From: Rhexocercosporidium sp. MPI-PUGE-AT-0058
Lineage: Eukaryota; Ascomycota; Leotiomycetes; Helotiales
DNA: 64,000 nt
Reading direction: 5' to 3'
NCBI GenBank assembly: GCA_020746875.1
Contig: JAGTJL010000017.1
Coordinates: forward strand, 930,001-994,000
Shown: positions 48,413 through 60,166 of the stretch, piece after piece
Numbering within the stretch: the first letter of the stretch is position 1
How the letters are laid out: the number at the start of each line of letters is the position of its first letter
Position numbers and translations under genes: made by a program
The notes under the pieces: generated by a model
Seen by the model: the letters and a program-made list of their open reading frames with translations, nothing else
Database searches by the model: none
What the model was told of the DNA's origin: nothing

Positions 48413-49623
48413 TCAAGCCTTTGCAGCTCCATTCGCCCGCTGTCTCAAAACCTCTCGCACCTGTGGGATCACATACCGTCCATAATCAATGGCATCATTC
48501 AAATTATCATACCCCCTAATCGAGATCAACTCAGCCCCCAAATCCACATAATCCAGCAACGAGTCCACAATAGTCTGGGGCGAGCCCACCAGCGCCGTTG
48601 AAGCCCCCCTCGCATTCGTAGCCGTGACAGTCGGATACCACAGCGCTCTATCCTGAATCTCGCCACGAGCAGCAATATCAAGCAGACGCTGCGACCCAAC
48701 ATTCTGAGGCGGTGGCGCATTCGCAGGAGCCTTTCCCTGTCCGATTGCACGATTCGCGTTTAGTGCATCAAGAATCCGATGGGCTTTCGCCCAGGCGAGA
48801 TCATCTGTCTCAGCTAGGATAGGGCGGAATGTTACCCAGATTCTGGGTCGGTCTGTTCGACCTGCTTTCTCGGCTTCCGAGTAGATACGGTCGATTTGCT
48901 CTTTGGTCTCTTTGAGGGGTTCGCCCCAGAGACCGAAGATGTCGGCGAGGGAGCCGCCGATGCGGTATGCTTCGTCGGAAGAACCACCTACTGAGACGGG
49001 GATGGTGCCGTGGACGGGAGGGACGTCGCTGTTGAATCTGTTTGTTGTGTTAGTGTGTACACTTGGCGAATATCATGCACGTGAATGTAAACAATGGGGA
49101 ATAATTCAAATTTCTTTGTTCGGTGAGAATCGAGGTAGAGTAAGACTTACTGCTTAAATTGGTAATATTTGCCTTCCCAATCAAATGGCTCAGTTGACTG
49201 CCATGCGCGACGGAGAATCTTGATATACTCCTCCGTTCTCTCATACCGCTCATTCTTGTTGAGGAAATCTCCCTCCTTAGCCTGCTCAGCATCACTACCA
49301 CCAGCAATGAAATGCACTACAGCACGTCCTGAACTCAGCTGATCGAGAGTTGCAAGAGCCTTGGCTGCAACAGTGGGGTAGAGAGTGTTTGGTCTGAGAG
49401 CAATGATGATCTTGAGATTCTTGGTTGCTGCTGCGATCGTGGCTCCGATTGTGAAGGGGTCGTAACTTGAGGATCCGTAGGGTACAAGGGTGTAGTTGTA
49501 TGCTAGGTCATCTAGAGTTCTGGCGTAGCGGACGAGGTAGTCTACGTCGATTGTGGCTCCGGGGATTGGAACGATCTCTGTTGAAGCATTGGGAAACGTC
49601 AAGCTGATAAATTCGGTTGGCAT
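48413..49623 (-). CDS. Luciferase-like FMN-dependent monooxygenase (alkanesulfonate monooxygenase type)
   Basis: Flavin-dependent monooxygenase with the bacterial-luciferase TIM-barrel fold, closest in appearance to SsuD, which cleaves alkanesulfonates to aldehyde and sulfite with reduced FMN. Exons 49623-49151 and 49037-48413 flank a 113-base intron and give 365 residues. Family blocks seen: FTIGATIAAATKNLKIIIALRPN, HPTVAAKALATLDQLSSGR-like segment with GRAVVHFIAGG, ERYERTEEYIKILRRAW, FDWEGKYYQFK, then after the intron PVSVGGSSDEAYRIGG and LVGSPQTIVDSLLDYVDLG. No signal peptide, so cytoplasmic. The C-terminal end is LRQRANGAAKA. Sulfur scavenging is the likely role; other luciferase-like substrates are possible. 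Confidence 0.88.
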
Positions 49624-52025
49624 CTTGGCGGTTATTGGGTTCGACTAGGTGAGGTAAAGATTTCTGGTGAGAGATAAGAAAGTAGCTAGATAGATTAGAT
49701 TGGTTTCGATAGGGTGAGATATTAGAACTCCTTATACAACTGGCAATTGTGTTGGTTTGTAATGTCCTGTATTGCGACAACCACTCCAAAAATGACGCCT
49801 TACATATCAACCACACAGAAAACCATCTTGGGTGGGGCAACTCCCCACACACGACATAAGACGCCATACAAACATACGAATGCTATGATAAGTGATCCGA
49901 GTTCATTGCGAGGTTGTATGGGGCGTTCCATTTATGTTCGGAATGGCGTTTTCAATAATTGACTACCTGGGTTGAGCTTAGGTAGGTGTCTAGTCGGTGT
50001 TGTTTACCCGAGTAAGTGCCGCTAATTAAGCGAGGGATGAAAACACAGCTTCAAATAGGTGGGTGTCGCTAGATCACAGACTCTACCATCATCACTATAG
50101 GGATTAAATCTGCTGTTTTAGGCTGTAGGCTGATGGAGCAAATGTGCGATTCCCACTATACAACAATACACAACAGAAGACAAGATCACGAAACCTACGA
50201 CAATGACGAAAGTTGATTTTTTTCACAGCTGTCAATAGATGGCGGCACTAAGCGTCCCCTTTCCTACTTTCGCATTCTCTCGCCCGTACTAACACCACCT
50301 CTTGATTTACTTACTGATCGTCAACATGAACCTAATTTTGATAACACTCCTGATGTGACAAAACGATCGGATGTTCTTACCTGATCCAAGTTCTGTAGAT
50401 TAGTCCTCACTGATTCTAGATTACATCCTACGCAACAAAAAATAATACTCAATCCTTGGAAGCCCCTACAAATATCTAGGTGGCCGGCTCAGAAACCTAG
50501 CCATCGATTTTCTTTTTAGAAAAAAGAACCGCTTGACTCCAATCTTCTCCAGCACCAGTTCTGATGCAAGGTAAGTTACCTTGGTTCATTTGCCGTTGAT
50601 ATCTTCTGCACCCGATATTGATCCTTATCAATGCCGTTCAAAGCTCCTAGCAGTTCCAGCTCTAGATCAAGATCAAAATCAAGATCAAGATGCCGAATCT
50701 GCTCAATCAATTCACATACATGTAACGCGCTGCTTGCCTAAGAGTGAATTCCCCATACAAAGGTACAGTACCTACCCTCTTTCTTCTTCAACGAACACGT
50801 ACGTGCAAATGCTAAATAAGAACACACTCGTTGCATTGTATTGTATTGCAGTACTGTATCTTGTAACTACTACGTAGCACTAGCTTCCTCGCTATTCATG
50901 GAGTCTTGCTATTATATGGCCAGGGACTAGGGGATCAATGGTAGGTTGTTCGGCGACTGGGGATTGTACCCATGGTTTTATACTGGTAAGATTATATATA
51001 GAGAAAATTGAAAGCGTGTAGTATAAATGAATCTTTCCTTTCAGTGTTTTAGGCACACATGTATCCGTTGACCTGGAAAGGCATATGGTTTTTGTCTACC
51101 CCCTCAGGAAACAAAATGGCAAACGTGACTGCTTTGGGTAATATTCTGCAGAGCAAGTGCGATTGGATGCCGGAGAGGAATTGGGGCGAAGGGAAGATAT
51201 CTATCTAGGTAGTGGAGATGGTGCTTGAATGTGGGTAGAGTCGAGAGAGATGTGCTTGAGGGGAAGACAGAGCCTTGAAAGTTGAGGGTGTCGTTAGCTG
51301 CCAGAAAGTATCAACCACTTGATAGCCGCCTGCTAAGTACGGTCTAAATGACGTATGGTACTTTAGCTTTCACATGAAACGAATGGGAAAAAGAACGATG
51401 GGAAAACTTCTTTCGTATGTTCATTCCCAGCCCAGCAAATTTGTGCTCTGTCTGGCCACTTCTTTTAGGTCTTTTATGTACATGCCACCTCTCGCATGGA
51501 TTATTCTGCCCCCTCAACACGCTACACACTCTATCCCGTGCATGTGCAGTTAGACCACTAGCATGTCCCATCTCCCACAATGGCATCGCTCCATTCATCC
51601 ATAGAAAGAGACCTCCTGAAAATCCAACACCCCGTTGCCTATCCACCACCGATCCCCCACTCCCCCCGAAATATGCGTCTATAACTACAATGATGAATCG
51701 AACAAAGGCCCAAGGAAAAAAAGGACCACCATGCTGAGTGATTGGTGAACACCGACCGGCAGGCCCAAGCCAAGTAAAGTGTGGCGTGGGATGACTGCAT
51801 GCAAAAGTTTCCTCCACCGTCTCTCCAGGTCCGCACTTAGTAGTTACCCATTCGTCTTCGGAAGAGAATCTCAGGCCTCGCGATGTGATGTTCCCCAAGC
51901 CCGTACCACTGTAACGCCGATGCCATCCGCAAAAAGAGGGCGGTATGACGTCCAAATCCTGTATGTAGGTGTATTGTAAAAGGAAAGAGTCGTGACATTC
52001 GTATTCGTAAGGAAAAGAAGATGCA
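49624..52025. other. Intergenic, with a simple repeat
   Basis: A 2.4-kb region upstream of the monooxygenase and downstream of the WSC sensor. A 256-codon minus-strand frame at 51344-52114 overlaps the end of the WSC gene and its expected 3' UTR; I do not call it. No other feature was recognised. Confidence 0.4.
50664..50691. repeat. ATCAAG simple repeat
   Basis: About four and a half imperfect copies of a GATCAA hexamer in otherwise non-coding sequence. Confidence 0.7.
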
Positions 52026-53373
52026 TTAGTCGGGGTTGGTGGCTCGAAGGATTCCAGTACCACCTGTAACCATCCGCCTAGAGTAGTCGTGGTCATCTCG
52101 AAGAGTGTTAACACTCTCTCGACTCTTGTTGTCTCCTCTTTGGTAGACTGGCGAAAATGGATCTAATCGTTGATCGACGGGAATCAGTCGGCTTCTTCTG
52201 ACTTCTGCGGTCTCTCCTGGTTCCCAAGTCTCTACCACTCGTCGGCCATCGGTTCCCAGGACATATCTCGAGTTCTCGCTCATCGTTCTGGATGGCACTG
52301 CAGCTGCCCCAAATCCTGCGGAACTACCCCTCCTGCTCAGGTTGTCTGCAGCTTCTTGCTCCCGACGACGCTTTCGTAGGAAGAAGAAGACAGCAGCAGC
52401 GATGATGGCTACCAACGCTACAAGTCCGATCGTGAGTCCTACAGCTCCCCCAGTGCCGAGTCCACCGCCACTGCCTTTATTCGATGGTGTGAGTCCATTA
52501 GTTGCTTGTGCGTTTGGAGGTACGGTAGGTGTCACTGTAACTGTACGGACTTGGCCTGTAATGGTTTCTAGAGATGTGACTGGTGTCGGAGTCCACGTTG
52601 AGGATGTAGAGCTGGTGGATGACGAGCGTTGAGTGGTAGTGATCGATTCTGTGTCCTGTGGATAGTCAGTACCGGAGCAAGAAATCAATCTCAGCATCTG
52701 CGGCTCGCAGATGATCTCGAAATAAGCAGAAGGACCATACAGTTGAAGAAGAAGTAGAGCTTGTAGACGTCGAAGTAGTCACATCAGAGGAAGTTACCGT
52801 TGCCTGCCAGAATCTAGTCAAAACACTGCCTGGACAAGGCGCGGAGACCAGCGAGCGGTACAGAAGGAAAAGCAGGGGGAAGATGCAACAGGAATACTAA
52901 CTTGATTGGCACTTGTGGATGTCTCTGCTGATGCTTCTCGAGTACCCGAAATCGCCGCAGGCAACGCAACGTAGCCATAAAGAACTGGGTCAGAATTTCC
53001 ACACTTCTCCTGGGGCCAACCTGGACATTCCTCGGTGCAGCCAGTGGTCGTAGTCGCAGGAGCATAGTCGGTACACCAGCAGCCTTGAAATTGTACAACT
53101 GCGAGAGCATATTGCTTCTTCTGAAGCTTAGTTTGGCCGTTGCAGTATTCGTAGCAGAGACTGTTTGTCTGATAGATGCTGCTGTCTGGGGAGAAGCTTG
53201 TCAGTATTTATAGTCGTCGAGCTGTGGGGCGGCTTACTCCTTGGTGTTTCTGCCGTGTTGAAGGTCGCGCAGTACGGCACATTGAATATAGCAGCGAAGG
53301 CTTGCTCGCTGAAAGTGAGGAGGAATACCACGGCGAAGGTCAGTCGGGCAGACCAGTAGGTTGAAGAGGCCAT
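52026..53373 (-). CDS. WSC-domain cell-surface sensor-like protein
   Basis: Probable plasma-membrane mechanosensor of the cell wall integrity pathway (Wsc1/Slg1 type), or a related WSC surface protein. Exons: 53373-53238, 53185-52902, 52803-52741, 52655-52026; phases agree, 370 residues. A signal peptide spans about residues 1-27. The WSC domain shows the conserved cysteines in LCYEYCNGQ, VVQFQGCWCTDY, GCTEECPGWPQEKCGN and ends LYGYVAL. A Ser/Thr-rich, presumably mannosylated stem follows, encoded partly by the 63-base third exon. A Gly-rich lead and helix (GLTIGLVALVAIIAAAVFFF) come next, then RKRRR and a cytoplasmic tail of about 125 residues ending GILRATNPD. Upstream lies an unusually long gene-poor region. 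Confidence 0.92.
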
Positions 53374-53633
53374 CGTGTCCTGGTGGAAAGTGGGGACAAA
53401 GATTCTGCGGATTTTCGAAGTTGTTGGCAGGAAATGTCTCAGAGGGTGCAGATTGCGATGTGCGGAGGAGATATCGGCCGTGGAATGCAAACAGGTCGGC
53501 AGGAATATCAATCAAGGTATCCCATTGGAAAAGGTCAGATATGTGAATGTCACAAGGCAATCACGGCCATATCACTCGGCCAATGTCGCGGCTCGTGATG
53601 ACTCGACGTGGGAGGGACGACGGTCGGAGAAAG

Positions 53634-53660
53634 GTGAGGTGAGGTGAGGTGAGGTGAGGT
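53634..53660. repeat. GAGGT microsatellite
   Basis: About five perfect tandem GAGGT units, in the expected 5' leader or promoter of the WSC gene. Confidence 0.9.
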
Positions 53661-53836
53661 TCGAAACGAAAGTGAGTACGAGAGAGAGAGCGAGCGAGCG
53701 AACGAGTGAATTGAACGAATGTGAAAGGTGTTGAGTGCGTGGAAGGGCACGGCGGGCCACCGTGGGAGGAGATCAGCACCTTCTTTCTCTAGCCTGTTGT
53801 CCGGCGGGGTTTTGGTACGAGATAGTTCTGCGGTGG

Positions 53837-53862
53837 TCTGTCTGTCTGTCTGTCTGTCTGCT
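53837..53862. repeat. GTCT tetranucleotide microsatellite
   Basis: Six tandem GTCT units upstream of the WSC gene. Confidence 0.9.
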
Positions 53863-53931
53863 GGGGGTTGCTTGGGTTGACGTTGCCGGCGAGGTGCAGA
53901 ATCGACTTGGGGGTAGAGGGGGATTTAGCGC

Positions 53932-53966
53932 TGGGATGGGATGGGATGGGATGGGATGGGATGGGT
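53932..53966. repeat. GGGAT pentanucleotide microsatellite
   Basis: Seven tandem units of GGGAT. It resembles no telomere repeat of this fungal group (TTAGGG), so it is read as an ordinary microsatellite. Confidence 0.9.
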
Positions 53967-54220
53967 TTGGTCCTAGTTGAGATAGCGGGCTTCGGACGCG
54001 CGCTGCAGGCCAACCGGACAAGAAGGACAAGGAAACGAGTTGGAAAGAATTATTCGGAAAACGAGGGACGGACTCGAAGCCAGCGAGGAAAGAAGGAGGA
54101 GGGCTAACGAACGAACGATCGAGCGAGCGAGCGTGGGTGTGAGGAATTCCTTGGACGTGGTCGGAGTGACTGACTGACTCTAGATTGAGTTTGGAGAGAC
54201 GAAAGGGAGGGAAGGAAAGG

Positions 54221-54257
54221 GATGTGGATGTGGAAGTGGATGAGGATGTGGATGTGG
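54221..54257. repeat. GATGTG-type imperfect repeat
   Basis: Six imperfect hexamer units (GATGTG, GAAGTG, GATGAG variants) in the same upstream region. Confidence 0.75.
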
Positions 54258-54732
54258 AAAGTCGAAGTGGATATGGATGATGTTCGAGCAACCAGCAACC
54301 AAGGCAGCCAAGCGAGGACATGGACCGATGGAGATTGGCGCGGGGATAAATTCTTATGCAGTCTACTGTGTACTACTCCTCTGTACATGCGAAGTATAAG
54401 TATTCAGCGCAGGGAATTGAATTGTGCAAGATCATTCGACGGGCAGGTCAACAAGCACGGTCGTCAACCTATCGCAACGCCGCACCTCGATCATCCCAGT
54501 CCTGCCCGGTGTGATTTGGTCCAAACCAGGAACGTCTCCTGCAGCTTACTGTGCGTATGTTCGCCTCTTATTATTATCATCATTATTATTCACGAGCAAT
54601 TCAACCCTACCGAGGGATGTTGGCCGTTCAATAAAGCAGCGAGAGAAACAGCGGCTTTCAACTGCTCAACCAACGGCTTCGGTTCTGAGCAAGAATAACC
54701 TGCACTGCGTCCAATATCCCTGCATAATACTA

Positions 54733-55006
54733 CTATCCCCCCCCCGGTTAAATGTTAAATGTGAAGAAAACTGGGGCGATTGTGGATAGCCTTCTAAGGT
54801 GTATATCCAATAATTTAACTGATTCTCAGCCTCGACAAGGGCTTCGGAGGTCCTCGAACCTTCTACAACCACCCTTGCTTTTACAACAGACCTACTTTTG
54901 GCCTGTGTTAAGTTAACTAGTCAGGGAGTATAACCAATCAACAAAGGCGTTTTATGAATTCGGCCCATAAAAGTTCACATTTAACATTTAACAGGGGGGG
55001 GGATAG
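54733..55006. mobile_element. MITE-like non-autonomous DNA transposon
   Basis: A 274-base segment bounded by near-perfect terminal inverted repeats of 33 bases. The left arm 54733-54765 starts CTATC followed by nine C, then GGTTAAATGTTAAATGTGAA; the right arm 54974-55006 is its reverse complement with one clear mismatch (TG for GG after the C run). Both ends are flanked by TA (54731-54732 and 55007-55008), the target duplication expected of the Tc1/mariner-pogo group. The interior holds no open frame of note, so any movement would rely on a transposase encoded elsewhere. Confidence 0.8.
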
Positions 55007-58000
55007 TACTCTGCACCAGCCTGGAAGTTATGCAATTCTCCCTTTACGGTTTAACTTTGCCATGCCGCCTGTCGTCTTTCCAAGGCACCGGACATCGAGC
55101 GCTATTTGGTTGGCCTGAGCTGGCCGTCTGAGCGAGATATCAGGGGGGCTTTCTTGCCTCCCTTTCTCTCCCTCTTCAACTCAAAAGGAAAATCAATCTC
55201 ATCCTGCAAGCGTCTAATTGGACATTCCTTCTCGACCTGACGTCCTGATCGAGCAATATCGAAGTCTCACCCTGCCGTGGGTTGTCACCGAGTGGTCAAT
55301 AATGCATCGTCATTACGCAAAAAAGCTCGAGTGCTAAAGTGAAAGGGGTGAGAGCGCGCGCGCCACGCCATCGTATAAGTGGGGCTCGGGAAAGCTTGTC
55401 TTGTTTAGCTGCTGGTCAGTCAGTCAGCAAGCAAGCACTCGTACCCCAGGCAGACAGCCATTCATTCGTATTGCTCACAGCCAATTGTGAATCGCAGTTC
55501 AATCTCACCCGTCATACTTTGTGAGAGTTGACAGCATTGCCTGATAATCAGAGTTGTTGTTGTTCTGTTGTGTTGTGTTCTCACGATAGATATCTTTTCC
55601 CATGCACTGACATAACAATGATATCACACCCCTTCCCCCCCCCCACACATACCCTCACCCCTTCCCATTTCCACCCCGCCGTTTCAACCACCACCCATCC
55701 GCCTTCAACTTCACCCAAGCGAATCCAATCCAATCCACTCCTCACAAGTCGATCTCGCACCACCATCATCACTATTGACTATTGGCCCACGGACTCCCAC
55801 ACGGCATCGGCTTCTTCACTTCCACAGCGCCGAGATGAAGACAAACCTCATAAAATTCCTAAAGCAGTAAAACCCTCTCTCATCGCTTGACGGTTAACGA
55901 CCCAGCACAGCTGGAATTGAAACCGCGCGGCTCATACTGACTTCTAGCTTTGCGACTTGTGGCGCAGATCACCATCTCTGTGCCGTTGTCGGAAAAAAGG
56001 TAATTTCCACCAGACCTTCTCCTCTCTTCCTCTTCCACGTTTGTTTACCCGACAAATTGAAGGAGTGGTCAAACTCGCAAGCGCATTCTTCCTAAGCTCT
56101 AAACTCTAACCTTCTACCACCTCTCCTTATCTCTGTTCGAAAGTCAAGAACAAAAGCAAACCCGCTTTATTTCCTTTCCCATCTACTCAAAACCTTGGAA
56201 GGACCCCTGCCATTGCCGGTGGCAAACATATGCAAACAAACTGCACTGCAACTGCAATCCCAGTAGAACTCCGCTCTCCCACCCTGCAAGCTTGTCCGTA
56301 GTACCCGTCAAAAAGCGGCGGTGCGCTCGCTTTCCTGCTCGCTTTTCGTTTGGGGAGTGACAACACCACCACATCTGTCACGATTACCGAGTAGACTATC
56401 GATTTCTAGAATCTCGGCATCCTCGGATGACGACTTTAATGGGTGAGATTGAGATTGTGATGGTATGTTTATTTCAAGTTTGTCAATCGCGTGTTTGTTT
56501 CGCGTTGTTGTTTTCCTTGTAGATACGTCCTTTCCATCGATGAGTTAGTAGTAGTTGGTGGCTTTCTTGAAGTTCTCCCGAGAAATATCTTACAGCTCAC
56601 ACTAATGCTACTCTGTGTCTTGATTATGGCTTCATGTGGTGTACGGAAGGTACGAAAGCACATACATGCGGGGCTCTCTTTTTCCAAGTATCACCAGCAT
56701 TTCCTCTTCACTCCCTCCATCTCCATCTTTATCTTCACATTCATCTTCCCTCACATTCTATCTTTCTTTCGTAAAGGAAAAAAAAAATGTACAGTAAGTC
56801 GCTGTCTCCACACCATCATCTCGATTGAGTTCACACCATCTCAGCACCAGAGCCTCGTATTTACGCGACAGCGACCCGGTTTCGATATTGTACCTGCAGT
56901 AGTTTTCACGTGTGCTCGTTTCCGAGCTCGTTTCTGAGCTTTGAGCTTTGAGGTGTGGGTGGGTGAGTGAGTGGGTGATGCTATTTACGTCTAGGCCAAT
57001 AGGTGGTGTCAGTTGTGAGGCGAGGTGGTGTGGTGTGGTGTGGATGGCAGGTGGCGACGTGGGGTTTGGTTTGTTATCGTGCGATGAGATGTTGAGGTTG
57101 GCTCCTTGACGTTGAGGTCGAAGTTAGTCTCAATATCGTAGGCACTGTACTGTACAGTGCAAGAAGAGCTTCAAGGCTGAAAGTTCAGCCAAGTGGAGAG
57201 CTAGAGAACCAGAGAGCTAGAGAGTATCTCATTTCATTGTACTCTTACTTGGATTATTAGAGAGTGTATTCGTAGGCGGGCGAGTCTTTGCTTTACCGAG
57301 GAACACGAACGGGATATCGATGGATATTCCAAATACCTCTCGAAGCAAGGAGGTCATCACTGGTTGGTGGTGTCTTTTTCTTCTTTTTCATACATATGCC
57401 TGCTCGTATTCGGGGCTTTCATTCCTCGTATAGAAGTACTTCTCTCATACGTCTCCTTTTCAAAAAAAAAAAAATCTTTTTCATTCAGAGGACTTGGCTT
57501 TTCGTCGTCTTATGGCGAGTAACTTTGATTTCGCTCACTTGTATTCGTCCGCTCGTCTCGGTTGGTATATCTTACGCCTATCTCTCCTGGCTATCTGGAG
57601 AGAGATGGAGAGGGAAATGTAGATTTTCACCTATCAGGGCGGCTGCCACATGGGTGGAGGGACTAGGCTAGCCATATCTTGATTTGCATGAGAGCTTCCA
57701 CGAGTGTTCATCTAGCGACAGCAACAGAGCGAAGTGAAAGGAGAAGAAGAAGAAGAGTGTGTATCTGATAGTAACGATGCCTTCTCTTGTCTTGACCCAC
57801 ATCCGTTCAGGGGGAAATCCTTCTAATAGAATGAATGGTTGACTAGAGCAGGTTTGGATTATATGTCTGGGTAAATTGCGAGTAGTAGATACGAAGGTGG
57901 GCGGATGAGTGAGGCAAGGGAGATAGATAGCTTTCTGGAAAACCTGGGCCGACTAGCACTTATCTGCTTTGAGAGGTGTATTTGTGGATAGGGATAAAAC

Positions 58001-58249
58001 TGTCAACTCCATGTCTGGGTGATACCTAAGCTGTGTCTTTGAAAGCACGAAGGAACTCTTGAGGCGCTGATAAGAGCTGAACGAGAAAGGAAAAGAGAAT
58101 GGAGGGGACAGTGGAGAAAGTCCAGGGCCAACATATCTCCATTGATGTTTCCGTATATATGTACACATCACCACCCCTTTCTACACATACACATACACGC
58201 CCCCACCATCCTCCCTATTCCCTTGGTCGCTCACACCTCCACCTCCACC

Positions 58250-59107
58250 TCACAACATCGTCTTCCCAAACCCCTTCATCTCCTCAAGCCCAACCTCACT
58301 CGTAAAGAGAATACACGTATCCCTCAAACTCCCCACCCTATGTTTTCTGTTGACATCCTGGTAATCCTCACTGGCCAGCATATCCGCAAAATGCCACAGA
58401 CTCGGATAATGTGCAAGAGCAATCTCATCCCATCCCTCCCCTTTCTCCTTCCCCTTCCCACCACCAACTCCCTCCCCAGAACTCTTAATAACACTCCCCA
58501 CAATCTTCGCCTCCCCACCCCTCCTACTTCCCGCCCCCTCCGCAAAAGCCCTCCCATATTTCAAATACTCCTCCTTCATTCCCTCCTTAAAAGCCAGTAA
58601 ATTCAACATCGATACCGCACCACTCCCTTCTCTCGTCCCGGAAGAAGTAAACGTCTCAATCCAAGAGAGTAGTTCGGGACTTAGTTCTAGATCCTGCGAA
58701 CTCTCCTTCATGATCCCTCCTCCTTTCCCACCTCCCTTCATCAACTTATCCAAACTCCCCGTCAACGCTGGCACATCCCCTTTCTCCGGCCTCAACAACC
58801 TCCTATTCTTCACCTCATAATCCTTTAACAACCGACTCGGCACGCCGGCCTCGATACTCCAATGGTGTTTTATCTGATTCTTTAGGGCTGGTGGTAAGGG
58901 GGTGTTGGCGGAGGAAGGTAGGATGAGGAGGACGTCCCAGTGGATATTCTGCGCGAGGAGAGGGGATGTTGAGAGAGTCGTGGGTAGGATTATCCAGCGG
59001 ATGACGCGGGAGATGGTTATGGGTTTTAGGGGCGTGGTGGAGAGGGTGTGGAGGAAGGTTTGGAGGGGACAGGTGAGGGAGAGGAGGTGGATGGTGCAGA
59101 TTGGCAT
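58250..59107 (-). CDS. Hypothetical protein with dimeric alpha/beta-barrel (DUF1330-like) C-terminal part
   Basis: Single-exon gene of 285 residues, no signal peptide evident, so probably cytoplasmic. The N-terminal half contains QNIHWDVLLILP, then a linker with Gly/Lys-rich low complexity. The C-terminal half shows AVSMLNLLAFKEGMKEEYLKY, then a second strand KIVGSVI, a WDEIALAHYPSLWHFADML block and DYQDVNRKHRVGSLRDT. Strand-helix order and these motifs match ferredoxin-like dimeric barrels of the DUF1330/EthD kind, found in small enzymes and stress proteins; no catalytic role is shown. Gly-rich insertions in the barrel are unusual. Confidence 0.75.
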   Translation of the reverse strand: MPICTIHLLSLTCPLQTFLHTLSTTPLKPITISRVIRWIILPTTLSTSPLLAQNIHWDVLLILPSSANTPLPPALKNQIKHHWSIEAGVPSRLLKDYEVKNRRLLRPEKGDVPALTGSLDKLMKGGGKGGGIMKESSQDLELSPELLSWIETFTSSGTREGSGAVSMLNLLAFKEGMKEEYLKYGRAFAEGAGSRRGGEAKIVGSVIKSSGEGVGGGKGKEKGEGWDEIALAHYPSLWHFADMLASEDYQDVNRKHRVGSLRDTCILFTSEVGLEEMKGFGKTML

Positions 59108-59468
59108 TTTGGGAGGGGCTGGTTGAGGGGGATGGATGAATGCTGGTTGTGAGAAGAGGGAAAGGGAATTGAGAGTTGAGGGTTTGATGTATAGAAATAA
59201 GAAGAAGAAGAAGAAGAAGGATAAGAAAAGGGAGAGGAGGAGAAGGAGAGTTGATGAGAGCTGATTAGAGTTGAGAATCGAAAGGAGGGGCAGATAGGAA
59301 ATCTGGGGAAGCTACCTACCCCGCTGCCGACTTCCGCAGGATGCGTAATCGTGAGCACGGCCGAGGTATCAGATTCGGTGGTCTGGCAAGCAATCCTTGA
59401 AAGATTTCTGTAAACAAATCAACTCAATTTTCAACTTTACAAACCCATTCCTTCCAGTTCAACACTCA
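59108..59468. other. Divergent promoter region with AAG repeat
   Basis: Upstream of the DUF1330-like gene. Contains an AAG microsatellite at about 59199-59220, CT-rich on the coding strand of that gene. Confidence 0.5.
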
Positions 59469-59804
59469 ATGGATCTCGGCGCTTCACTCATCCCATTCAA
59501 GGGATCCATCCTTACTGCACTGCAGACAGAGCACCGTGCCGCAGAGGAGAGAAAGAAAAACCATGTTCATGGCCAGTAAGAATCCTCACGTGCCATGTCC
59601 CACTACATCACCACAGCAACGTGCTCCCCTGTCATCAGCAATGGCGCAAGCCTAATCCCTCGAGCAGGAGGGGAACAAATCTCCGTGATTGGTCGGGGAG
59701 GGTTGGAAGAGCGTGCGTCGTGGGGCTGCATGGCGCGTGTTTACATGGGACCGAGACTGGCCAGGTCGCTTTTGAGGTCTGAGTTTTGGAGATCTGAGAT
59801 CTGA
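59469..59804 (+). CDS. Possible small two-exon gene
   Basis: Tentative 90-residue product from exons 59469-59575 and 59639-59804, with a GTAAGA donor and TCATCAG acceptor in matching phase. The first exon starts MDLGASLIPFKG and continues with a charged helix (TEHRAAEERKKNH). The second repeats the phrase GASLIP and is Arg/Gly-rich. No family is recognised. Without transcript data it could equally be leader sequence, or the first exon alone may be a 36-codon peptide ending at the TAA after the donor. Confidence 0.3.
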
Positions 59805-60166
59805 TCTGCCTGTCTACTTACTGTACGGTACTTACTCCACGATTCTTGTGATGATCTTTTGATGCTTGGAGACGTCGATACGGATTCGCGATCTCTCCAT
59901 TAATTCCTTTGGTTGTGGAAGGGAAAGGAAGAAGTTTGTTTGGTTTGGTTTGTTGATTTCGGCAGGACGAAATACACAGACGGGACGGCGCAGGACGAGA
60001 GGATACCTACCTACTAACTTGCGGCGAGCTGTCAACTGTCAATACACAGGAGGGGAAAACGAATTATCGATAATGTAATCGAAGTGCGAAGCCATTCGAC
60101 ATATCCTATATCCCTGGTTTTGATCACTCCTCTCTCGACGAACAGCGCATCGCATCGCATCGCACG
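59805..60166. other. Promoter region of the kelch membrane protein gene
   Basis: Ends in a CGCAT repeat (about four units, 60145-60164) directly before the start codon. No gene seen. Confidence 0.4.

Larger units (their letters stand above)
53374..58249. other. 4.9-kb gene-poor region upstream of the WSC sensor
   Basis: No convincing coding sequence in this stretch, the largest gap in the window. The first kilobase is purine-rich on the plus strand and thus CT-rich on the WSC coding strand, with several simple repeats. A MITE-like element sits at 54733-55006. Other parts carry poly-C, poly-T and poly-A runs (55637-55644, 56777-56786, 57461-57473) and GTGTG-rich stretches. It may be an extended promoter/leader or contain non-coding RNA. 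Confidence 0.5.

Noticed and set aside
51344..52114. 256-codon minus-strand frame
   Set aside because: Overlaps the end of the WSC coding region in another frame and its expected 3' UTR; composition is not protein-like and no domain is seen.
53932..53966. GGGAT repeat as an interstitial telomere tract
   Set aside because: The unit is not TTAGGG, and adjacent unrelated microsatellites indicate ordinary slippage.
53773..54321. 182-codon minus-strand frame upstream of the WSC gene
   Set aside because: Made largely of translated microsatellites (Thr-Asp-Arg-Gln, His-Pro-Ile-Pro-Ser repeats); most likely leader or promoter.
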